Assembly (NCBI RefSeq): GCF_021531655.1 | Contig: NZ_JADYUF010000024.1 | Coordinates: 1-53,540, forward strand | DNA from: Leyella stercorea | Lineage (GTDB): Bacteria; Bacteroidota; Bacteroidia; Bacteroidales; Bacteroidaceae | DNA: 53,540 nucleotides | Direction of reading: 5' to 3' | In this document: in pieces, positions 47,901 to 53,540 of the stretch | Layout of the letters: each line of letters opens with the position of its first letter | Position numbering within the stretch: position 1 is the first letter of the stretch | Translations under genes and position numbers: made by a program | The notes under the pieces: generated by a model | Databases searched by the model: none | The model's input: the letters and a program-made list of their open reading frames with translations, nothing else | What the model was told of the DNA's origin: nothing

Positions 47901-48747
47901 CAATGTTGTCCTCAGTAAGTTCAGTCTCACGCTCCATGATAACCTCGTTGCGCTCGATAGATACAACCTCGCCGGTATCCTCGTCAACAAAGTCCTCGTT
48001 CCAAGACTTGAGCACACGTGCAGCAAGCTTACGACCGATGGCAGCCTTCATGTTCTTCTTGTTGACCTTCATCTCCTCAGCAAGGTCGAATATATGAAGG
48101 ATATCCTTATCTTGCTCGTAGCCCATGGCGCGGAGAAGAGTTGTTACGGGCAACTTCTTCTTACGGTCGATGTAAGCATACATAACATTATTGATGTCAG
48201 TAGCAAACTCAATCCATGAACCCTTGAACGGGATGATACGTGCAGAATAGAGCACGGTGCCGTTGGCATGAACGCCCTGACCGAAGAAAACGCCCGGAGA
48301 ACGGTGCAACTGCGAAACGACAACACGCTCGGCACCATTGATTACGAAGGTGCCATTAGAAGTCATGTAAGGGATTGTGCCAAGGAATACGTCCTGAATG
48401 AATGTGTCGAAGTCTTCATGATCAGGGTCCGTACAGTAGAGTTTCATCTTAGCCTTCAAGGGTACGCTATAAGTCAGACCGCGCTCAAGGCACTCGTCAA
48501 TTGAGTAACGTGGCGGGTCGATATAGTAATCCAAGAACTCAAGAACGAAATTGTTACGCGTGTCGGTGATAGGGAAGTTCTCAGAGAACACCTTATACAG
48601 TCCGTCATTCTTGCGTTCTTCAGGCGGAGTGTCCAACTGTAGGAAGTCTTTGAAAGACTTGAGCTGCACATCGAGAAAATCCGGATAAGGTAACGGATTA
48701 TGGACGCTGGCAAAGTTTACTCTGTTATCAACAATTTTTGAAGCCAT
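44935..48747 (-). CDS. rpoB: RNA polymerase beta subunit
   Basis: 1270 residues, complete. Recognisable blocks: the rifampicin-pocket region ([17 protein letters not shown] then LSALGPGGL), [38 protein letters not shown] and the C-terminal [21 protein letters not shown]. Core subunit of RNA polymerase. Separated from rplL by 182 bp with two hairpins, one a likely attenuator. Confidence 0.99.
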   Translation of the reverse strand: MASKIVDNRVNFASVHNPLPYPDFLDVQLKSFKDFLQLDTPPEERKNDGLYKVFSENFPITDTRNNFVLEFLDYYIDPPRYSIDECLERGLTYSVPLKAKMKLYCTDPDHEDFDTFIQDVFLGTIPYMTSNGTFVINGAERVVVSQLHRSPGVFFGQGVHANGTVLYSARIIPFKGSWIEFATDINNVMYAYIDRKKKLPVTTLLRAMGYEQDKDILHIFDLAEEMKVNKKNMKAAIGRKLAARVLKSWNEDFVDEDTGEVVSIERNEVIMERETELTEDNIDDILDSGAQSILLHKDAEAANKYAIIFNTLAKDPSNSEKEAVLYIYRQLRNADPADDASAREVFQNLFFSDKRYDLGEVGRYRINKKLGLDTDSEVRVLTKDDIIEIIKYLIQLVNSNATVDDIDHLSNRRVRTVGEQLSNQFSIGLARMSRTIRERMNVRDNEVFQPTDLINAKTISSVVSSFFGTNPLSQFMDQTNPLAEVTHKRRLSALGPGGLSRERAGFEVRDVHYTHYGRLCPIESPEGPNIGLISSLCVYATINELGFIATPYRKVNDSIVDLDNKDVVYLTAEEEEGHIIGQGNAPLREDGSFIRDNVKCRQNAEFPVVPPSEVDLMDVSPQQIASVSAGLIPFLEHDDGHRALMGCNMMRQAVPLLHNDAPIVGTGLEKQVCEDSRTMITAEGEGVIEYVDATTIRILYDRTDDEEFVSFEPALKEYRIPKFRRTNQNMTIDLRPICNKGQRVKAGDILTEGYATENGELALGRNLLVAYMPWKGYNYEDAIVLSERMVRDDVLTSVHVDEYSLDVRETKRGMEEFTSDIPNVSEEATKDLDDNGIVRVGARIEPGDILIGKISPKGESDPSPEEKLLRAIFGDKAGDVKDSSLKANPSLSGVVIDKKLFARAVKTRESKKQDKIILAKIDEEYEAKNDDLKDILVDKLLTLTEGKASMGIKDYSGAEIVTKGTKFTTTMLKNLEYDGIQSNDWTDDEHANKLISKLIMNYIRKYKLLDAELKRKKFAITIGDELPSGILQMAKVYVAKKRKIGVGDKLAGRHGNKGIVSKIVRMEDMPFLEDGRPVDLVLNPLGVPSRMNLGQIFEAILGAAGRKLGVKFATPIFDGAHLEDLSEWTDKAGLPHLCSTHLYDGETGERFDQPATVGVTYFLKLGHMVEDKMHARSIGPYSLITQQPLGGKAQFGGQRFGEMEVWAIEAFGASHVLQEILTIKSDDTVGRSKAYEAIVKGDPMPTPGIPESLNVLLHELRGLGLSIKLD

Positions 48748-48793
48748 CAGAAGATATTATAGGGTGATAAAAATCAATGTATGTGAAAAGACA

Positions 48794-48832
48794 CAAAAAG
48801 GTTAGGACCCGCCTACTTGGAAGATCCTAACC
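48794..48832 (-). terminator. rplL-rpoB attenuator
   Basis: GGTTAGGA (48800-48807) pairs with TCCTAACC (48825-48832), then TTTTTGTG on the minus strand, inside an operon. A second hairpin (ATGGTTGC at 48853-48860 with GCAACCAT at 48893-48900) precedes it. This matches the partial terminator known between rplL and rpoB in other bacteria and would lower polymerase output relative to ribosomal proteins. Confidence 0.7.
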
Positions 48833-48929
48833 GTATGAAAATTTTGAAACGTATGGTTGCCGTTATTATTGTCCGTACACATTACGTACTCAGCAACCAT
48901 CCGTTCTGGTTGTCAACGTAATGTCAAAA

Positions 48930-49304
48930 TTACTTGAGCTCTACCTTAGCACCAGCCTCCTCGATAGCCTTCTTCAAGTTCTCAGCCTCGTCCTTAGAGA
49001 GACCTTCCTTGATCTTAGCAGGAACGGCGTCTACGAGATCCTTAGCTTCCTTCAAGCCAAGACCGCAAGCTTCCTTAACTGCCTTTACTACCTGGAGCTT
49101 TGCAGCACCTACCTCAGCGAGGATAACATCGAAAGATGTCTTCTCCTCAGCAGCCTCACCTGCAGCAGCAGGACCAGCAGCTACAGCTACAGCAGCTGCA
49201 GCAGGCTCGATGCCGTACTCTTCCTTGAGGACTGTTGCCAACTCATTTACTTCCTTTACTGTGAGATTTACCAACTCTTCAGCAATAGCTTTGATATCTG
49301 CCAT
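48930..49304 (-). CDS. rplL: Ribosomal protein bL12 (L7/L12)
   Basis: 124 residues. N-terminal dimerisation domain, alanine-rich hinge ([21 protein letters not shown]) split over about residues 36-54, and the C-terminal factor-binding domain ([15 protein letters not shown]...[12 protein letters not shown]). Forms the ribosomal stalk with L10 and recruits translation factors, including the EF-Tu encoded nearby. 56 bp after rplJ. Confidence 0.98.
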   Translation of the reverse strand: MADIKAIAEELVNLTVKEVNELATVLKEEYGIEPAAAAVAVAAGPAAAGEAAEEKTSFDVILAEVGAAKLQVVKAVKEACGLGLKEAKDLVDAVPAKIKEGLSKDEAENLKKAIEEAGAKVELK

Positions 49305-49360
49305 TTTATTCTAAAATTTTAATTGTTTTTAATATTAATGTTTTGTGACTTGGAGATGTA

Positions 49361-49876
49361 TTATTCAGGACGCTCGCCCAAAGTCTTAAGCACACCGTGA
49401 ATAGTGTTTGCGCCTGACTGGAGAGCAGAAACAACGTTCTTTGCAGGAGACTGCAGCAATGCCACGATATCTGCGATAACCTCGCTCTTGCTCTTGAGAG
49501 CTACAAGTGCCTCGAGCTGGTCAGCGCCGAAGATAGTCTCCTCAGCATAAGCAGCCTTGAGTGCAGGTACGCCCTCTTTCTTGTATTCCTTCAGCAGCTT
49601 AGCGGGAACGTTAGCTGTGTTGCAGAACATAACAGCTGTAGTACCCTTAAGTGAGTCATACATCGGCTCGAAATCTATGTCGCTTGCCTGGAAAGCCTCA
49701 CGGAGGAGACTGTTCTTAACGACGATCATCTTGATCTCGCTCTTGAAGCACTTGCGACGCAGATTGCTTGTAGCCTCGGCGTTGAGACCTGCGAGGTCAA
49801 CAAGGTAGAAGTGAGAATATTCCTTCAACTTCGCACCGAGCTCAGCAATAATAGTATCTTTTACTTCTTTCTTCAT
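49361..49876 (-). CDS. rplJ: Ribosomal protein uL10
   Basis: 171 residues. N-terminal rRNA-binding domain (MKKEVKDTIIAELGAKL, LNAEATSNLRRKC) and a C-terminal helix that holds L12 dimers. In many bacteria L10-L12 represses its own mRNA by binding the leader; only 18 bp separate it from rplA here, so any such site would be within rplA. Confidence 0.98.
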   Translation of the reverse strand: MKKEVKDTIIAELGAKLKEYSHFYLVDLAGLNAEATSNLRRKCFKSEIKMIVVKNSLLREAFQASDIDFEPMYDSLKGTTAVMFCNTANVPAKLLKEYKKEGVPALKAAYAEETIFGADQLEALVALKSKSEVIADIVALLQSPAKNVVSALQSGANTIHGVLKTLGERPE

Positions 49877-49894
49877 TTTACAAAACTTTTAGAG

Positions 49895-50584
49895 TTACTC
49901 AACTGATTTAGGATCAACCTTGATACCCTTACTCATAGTGCTCGAAATAAAGATACTCTTGATGTATGTACCTTTAGCAGCAGCAGGCTTGAGCTTGATG
50001 ATGGTAGCGATGAACTCCTTAGCATTCTGATAGATCTGCTCCGGAGTGAAGCTAACCTTACCGATTGATGTGTGGACGATACCAGCCTTATCAACCTTAA
50101 AGTCAATCTTACCCTGCTTTACTTCCTTAACTGCCTTAGCAACGTCCATAGTTACAGTGCCGCTCTTAGGGTTAGGCATCAATCCACGCGGACCGAGGAT
50201 ACGGCCGATAGGACCAATCTTACCCATGCAAGAAGGCATTGTGATGATTACGTCAACATCTGTCCAGCCGCCCTTGATCTTCTCGATATACTCGTCGAGA
50301 CCAACGTAGTCGGCACCTGCCTCTTTTGCGGCAGCTTCCTGATCAGGAGTACAGAGTGCGAGCACGCGTGTAACCTTACCAGTACCGGCGGGCAGTGAAA
50401 CCACGCCACGAACCATTTGGTTAGCCTTACGCGGGTCAACGCCCAAGCGTACATCAATATCGAGAGAAGCGTCAAACTTGGTAGTGGTGATTTCCTTTAC
50501 CAGCTCTGAAGCCTCTTTCAGTGTGTATGCCTTCCCTGCTTCAACCTTGTCAGCTACTGATTTTTGATTTTTTGTCAGTTTCAT
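49895..50584 (-). CDS. rplA: Ribosomal protein uL1
   Basis: 229 residues, full length. Conserved [25 protein letters not shown] and the [10 protein letters not shown] block. L1 binds 23S rRNA at the E-site stalk and in many bacteria represses its own operon. 19 bp after rplK. Confidence 0.98.
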   Translation of the reverse strand: MKLTKNQKSVADKVEAGKAYTLKEASELVKEITTTKFDASLDIDVRLGVDPRKANQMVRGVVSLPAGTGKVTRVLALCTPDQEAAAKEAGADYVGLDEYIEKIKGGWTDVDVIITMPSCMGKIGPIGRILGPRGLMPNPKSGTVTMDVAKAVKEVKQGKIDFKVDKAGIVHTSIGKVSFTPEQIYQNAKEFIATIIKLKPAAAKGTYIKSIFISSTMSKGIKVDPKSVE

Positions 50585-50603
50585 TTCTTAAAAATTGAAG
50601 TTA

Positions 50604-51047
50604 TTAAACATTTTCAGGGAAGTCTCCCTCTACAGTGATACCCATACTTCTTGCTGTTCCTGCAACGAGGCGCATAGCCGATGCTACAGTAAAGCAGTTA
50701 AGATCCTTCAGTTTGTCCTCAGCGATTGCTTTTACCTGCTCCCAAGTTACTTTACCAACTTTCTGGCGGTTAGGCTGAGCTGAGCCACTCTTCACCTTGG
50801 CTGCCTCTTTAAGCTGTACAGCTGCAGGAGGAGTCTTGAGTTCGAAGCTGAATGATTTATCGGTGTAGTAAGTGATAACAACAGGAATGATTTTGCCTGC
50901 CTTATCCTGGGTTCTGGCGTTGAACTCTTTGCAGAATCCCATGATGTTGATACCCTTTGAACCAAGTGCAGGTCCTACGGGAGGAGAAGGATTCGCAGCG
51001 CCACCTTTAATCTGTAATTTGATTAATCCAGCAACTTCTTTAGCCAT
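50604..51047 (-). CDS. rplK: Ribosomal protein uL11
   Basis: 147 residues. [35 protein letters not shown] is conveyed by the N-terminal blocks [20 protein letters not shown] and [16 protein letters not shown]; the C-terminal RNA-binding part ends [12 protein letters not shown]. Part of the GTPase-associated centre. 62 bp after nusG. Confidence 0.98.
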   Translation of the reverse strand: MAKEVAGLIKLQIKGGAANPSPPVGPALGSKGINIMGFCKEFNARTQDKAGKIIPVVITYYTDKSFSFELKTPPAAVQLKEAAKVKSGSAQPNRQKVGKVTWEQVKAIAEDKLKDLNCFTVASAMRLVAGTARSMGITVEGDFPENV

Positions 51048-51109
51048 TTTGTCTGTTAATATTTAATTTGATTAATATAAAAGAATTCTCACGCGTTCGT
51101 AACAATGCG

Positions 51110-51655
51110 TCAGCCTTCTTTTTCGACCTGCATAAAACCAAGCTCCAGCGGAGTTTTACGTCCGAAGATCTTGACCATCACCTTAAGTTTGCGCTTCTCG
51201 GCATTCACCTCTTCGATGACGCCACTGAAACCAGAGAATGGACCGTCTGTTACCTTCACGGTCTCGTCAACCATGTAAGGCACGTCTACGTTGTCGACAA
51301 TCTCCGTCTCCTCGCATGTTCCGAGCATACGGTTGATTTCCGACTGAGGCACGGGTGAGGGATTATCCAAACCGCCAAGAAAGCCTAATACATTTGGCAT
51401 GAAGCGCAGCGTGTGAGCCACGTCGCCTACGAGGGCTGCTTCAACAAACACATAGCCTGGAAGAGAAATCTTCTCTTTTACAACTCGCTTACCATTACGC
51501 AAAGTAGCGTGTTTCTCAAGTGGCAGTACCACCTGTGAAACATGCGCCTCGAGCAACGGATTGTGCTTTATCTCAGCGTCAATGTATTCTTTTACTTTGA
51601 ATTCCTTGCCGCTGGCAGCACGAAGCACATACCATTTCTTTTCTGTTTTAGCCAT
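51110..51655 (-). CDS. nusG: Transcription termination/antitermination factor NusG
   Basis: 181 residues starting [16 protein letters not shown]. The frame open to 51700 overlaps secE and was discarded. NGN domain with [19 protein letters not shown] and LPGYVFVEA, then a C-terminal KOW domain ([19 protein letters not shown]). Binds RNA polymerase and couples it to Rho or the ribosome. Lies 14 bp after secE and begins the ribosomal protein cluster. Confidence 0.97.
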   Translation of the reverse strand: MAKTEKKWYVLRAASGKEFKVKEYIDAEIKHNPLLEAHVSQVVLPLEKHATLRNGKRVVKEKISLPGYVFVEAALVGDVAHTLRFMPNVLGFLGGLDNPSPVPQSEINRMLGTCEETEIVDNVDVPYMVDETVKVTDGPFSGFSGVIEEVNAEKRKLKVMVKIFGRKTPLELGFMQVEKEG

Positions 51656-51669
51656 TTTTCTTGAAACGA

Positions 51670-51861
51670 TTAACCTGGGTATACCATTCCCATGACCCAT
51701 TTGAACAACGAGTCCATAGCGAACACCACAACAGCAATGACAAGGGAAGCAGATAATACAATCACTGCGCTGTGGTTGAGTTCAGCATACTTTGGCCAAG
51801 TAGTTTTATGCGCAAGTTCGTCGTAGCAACACTTGCAATAATTTACTAACTTTTTAAACAT
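51670..51861 (-). CDS. secE: Preprotein translocase subunit SecE
   Basis: 63 residues starting [12 protein letters not shown], with the conserved amphipathic segment [14 protein letters not shown] and a single membrane helix (about 30-52). The longer frame to 51906 enters tRNA-Trp and was rejected. Small SecE of the one-helix type; stabilises SecY. Between tRNA-Trp and nusG as in most Bacteroidetes. Confidence 0.95.
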   Translation of the reverse strand: MFKKLVNYCKCCYDELAHKTTWPKYAELNHSAVIVLSASLVIAVVVFAMDSLFKWVMGMVYPG

Positions 51862-51876
51862 ATTATCTTCTTTAAG

Positions 51877-51949
51877 CACGGGAAGAGAGGCTCGAACTCC
51901 CGACACCTGGTTTTGGAGACCAGTGCTCTACCAACTGAGCTATTCCCGT
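51877..51949 (-). tRNA. tRNA-Trp (CCA)
   Basis: 73 nt. Acceptor ACGGGAA/TTCCCGT, D-arm GCTCAGTTGGTAGAGC, anticodon loop CTCCAAA in the stem CTGGT/ACCAG, TTCGAGC T-loop. The CCA end is not encoded. Lies between tuf and secE. Confidence 0.95.
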
Positions 51950-51952
51950 AGG

Positions 51953-51993
51953 ATAGTTCCCGATACATATATATAATGTAGAGCGGGAACTAT
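51953..51993 (-). terminator. Hairpin between tuf and tRNA-Trp
   Basis: ATAGTTCCCG (51953-51962) pairs with CGGGAACTAT (51984-51993), with extra A+T pairing inside (TACATTATATATATGTA type). It has no T run, so it is either a weak terminator or a processing site ahead of the tRNA. Confidence 0.5.
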
Positions 51994-52038
51994 TGTTATT
52001 TAGTCAACCTCCCGTATGGGAAGTCAGCTGATGGCGAA

Positions 52039-53229
52039 TTAATCGTCGAGGATCTCTGTGATCTGACCTGAACCTACTGTACGGCCACCCTCGCGGATAG
52101 CGAAACGAAGACCCTGGTTCAGAGCAACTGCGTAGATAAGCTCAACCTCAATCTCTACGTTGTCACCAGGCATTACCATCTCAACTCCAGCGGGGAGCTT
52201 GATCTCACCTGTACAGTCCATAGTACGGAGGTAGAACTGAGGACGATACTTGTTGCCGAACGGAGTGTGACGACCACCCTCTTCCTTCTTCAAAACGTAG
52301 ATAGAAGCCTTGAAGTGCTTGTGAGGCTTGATCTGACCCGGGTGGCAGAGTACCATACCGCGCTTGATCTCATTCTTGTCGATACCACGGAGGAGAAGAC
52401 CTACGTTATCGCCAGCTACACCCTCGTCAAGGATCTTACGGAACATCTCAACACCAGTTACGACACACTTCTTGTCCTCACCGAGACCAAGGAGCTCTGT
52501 CTCGTCGCCAACCTTAACGCGGCCAGTCTCGATACGACCGGTAGCAACGGTACCACGACCTGTGATTGAGAATACGTCCTCGATAGGCATCAAGAAAGGT
52601 TTGTCGAGGTCACGTGGAGGCTCCTGAATCCATGTATCAACAGCGTCCATGAGCTCCATTACCTTGCTTACCCAAGGCTCCTTGCCATTGAGTGCACCAA
52701 GAGCAGAACCGCGGATGATCGGAGTTTCCTCCTCATAGCCGTACTGGTCGAGGATCTCGCGAACCTCCATCTCTACGAGCTCGAGCATCTCCTCGTCCTC
52801 TACCATATCGCACTTGTTCAAGAAAACGACCATGCGAGGTACGTTCACCTGGCGAGCGAGAAGTACGTGCTCACGTGTCTGAGGCATAGGACCGTCAGTA
52901 GCAGCAACTACAAGGATAGCACCGTCCATCTGAGCAGCACCAGTTACCATGTTCTTAACGTAGTCGGCGTGACCCGGGCAGTCTACGTGAGCGTAGTGAC
53001 GGTTAGCTGTTTCGTACTCGATGTGAGCAGAGTTGATGGTGATACCACGCTCTTTCTCCTCAGGAGCGTTATCGATCTGGTCGAAAGACTTAACTTCCTC
53101 GCCGCCGAAACCCTTATCGTGAAGAGTCTTAGAAATGGCAGCTGTAAGAGTGGTCTTACCATGGTCTACGTGACCAATTGTACCAATGTTAACGTGCGGT
53201 TTGGTGCGCACAAATGTTTCTTTAGCCAT
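52039..53229 (-). CDS. tuf: Elongation factor Tu
   Basis: 396 residues, complete. G1 [10 protein letters not shown]3 [10 protein letters not shown]4 NKCD and the C-terminal [17 protein letters not shown] are intact. Delivers aminoacyl-tRNA to the ribosome. Follows a tRNA cluster and precedes tRNA-Trp, the order typical of Bacteroidetes. It is the only tuf visible here. Confidence 0.99.
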   Translation of the reverse strand: MAKETFVRTKPHVNIGTIGHVDHGKTTLTAAISKTLHDKGFGGEEVKSFDQIDNAPEEKERGITINSAHIEYETANRHYAHVDCPGHADYVKNMVTGAAQMDGAILVVAATDGPMPQTREHVLLARQVNVPRMVVFLNKCDMVEDEEMLELVEMEVREILDQYGYEEETPIIRGSALGALNGKEPWVSKVMELMDAVDTWIQEPPRDLDKPFLMPIEDVFSITGRGTVATGRIETGRVKVGDETELLGLGEDKKCVVTGVEMFRKILDEGVAGDNVGLLLRGIDKNEIKRGMVLCHPGQIKPHKHFKASIYVLKKEEGGRHTPFGNKYRPQFYLRTMDCTGEIKLPAGVEMVMPGDNVEIEVELIYAVALNQGLRFAIREGGRTVGSGQITEILDD

Positions 53230-53300
53230 AGCTTTCTATTTTATATATAAATTGTTTATTCTGTTTTTCTTCTGATTCCGGTTTAAGAAACAAGAAGTAG

Positions 53301-53372
<72 letters not shown>

Positions 53373-53380
53373 AACATTAG

Positions 53381-53453
53381 AGCGGAAAACGGGGCTCAAA
53401 CCCGCGACCCCCAGCTTGGAAGGCTAGTGCTCTATCAACTGAGCTATTTCCGC
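53381..53453 (-). tRNA. tRNA-Gly (TCC)
   Basis: 73 nt. Acceptor GCGGAAA/TTTCCGC, anticodon loop CTTCCAA, T-arm CGGGTTTGAGCCCCG type. Eight bp upstream of tRNA-Thr. Confidence 0.95.
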
Positions 53454-53466
53454 AAAAGTGTTTTGA

Positions 53467-53540
53467 AAGTGGGTGGTGATGGATTCGAACCACCGAAGGC
53501 ATAGCCAGCAGATTTACAGTCTGCCCCATTTGGCCACTCT
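53467..53540 (-). tRNA. tRNA-Tyr (GTA), 5' end cut by the window
   Basis: Anticodon loop CTGTAAA in stem GCAGA/TCTGC, a long class II variable arm and the T-arm GGTGG-TTCGAAT-CCACC. About 12 nt of the 5' acceptor and D-arm are beyond the window edge. First visible member of the Tyr-Gly-Thr cluster ahead of tuf. Confidence 0.93.

Overview
The window reads as a chromosomal segment of a Bacteroidales bacterium, most likely Prevotella-like. The evidence is the promoters, which fit the Bacteroidetes consensus (TTTG, 19-21 bp, TAnnTTTG) and not -35/-10 boxes; A-rich ribosome-binding regions without Shine-Dalgarno sequences; a type III glutamine synthetase; a tuf - tRNA-Trp - secE - nusG - rplKAJL - rpoBC block; paired half-size chromate transporters; and DUF3822 next to rsmD. 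No 16S gene is present, so the genus is an inference. I see no phage, insertion sequence or CRISPR array.

Layout. 33-1345 (-): argR and a GNAT gene of an arginine operon. 1548-1742: a small structured RNA gene. 1848-4705 (-): an ABC exporter and NAD kinase. 4883-9454 (+): a tight five-gene cell-surface operon (lipid A acyltransferase, two Stealth sugar-phosphate transferases, two glycosyltransferases), closed by a 29-bp stem terminator. 9598-11133 (-): a glycosyltransferase and a small membrane protein. 11242-15879 (-): type III glutamine synthetase, dapL and dapF. 16205-20021 (+): P-II, AmtB and AsnB, so ammonium sensing, uptake and use are grouped. 20053-23471 (-): two duplicated GT4 genes around a GT2 gene. 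24304-26739 (+): an M23/LysM peptidase and a split chromate transporter. 26958-35284 (-): rsmD, DUF3822, a glycosyltransferase, recG, ispD, a DJ-1 protein, LicD and a two-domain CDP-ribitol synthase. 35468-35669: a second copy of the small RNA. 35914-37996 (-): two glycosyltransferases. 38141-40119 (+): a nucleoside-sugar epimerase-like protein and a PAP2 phosphatase. 40572-53540 (-): the RNA polymerase/ribosomal protein block, tuf and four tRNA genes.

Three themes stand out. (1) Two copies of a small RNA gene, each with its own promoter and terminator. Their terminator stems and an inner GNRA-loop hairpin differ in sequence but keep pairing. (2) A great deal of intergenic repeat structure: six A+T-rich arrays with interspersed mini-hairpins, all lying between co-directional genes, and four unrelated tandem arrays that all have a 22-bp period. 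(3) A surface-glycan programme built on sugar-phosphate transfer: two Stealth proteins, plus LicD beside a CDP-ribitol synthase, the bacterial counterpart of human CRPPA with FKTN/FKRP.

Starts were moved downstream from the longest open frame for the GNAT, lipid A acyltransferase, dapL, one GT4, the 28328-29350 glycosyltransferase, the epimerase, nusG and secE. In each case the extension runs through repeat or promoter sequence or lies outside the family.
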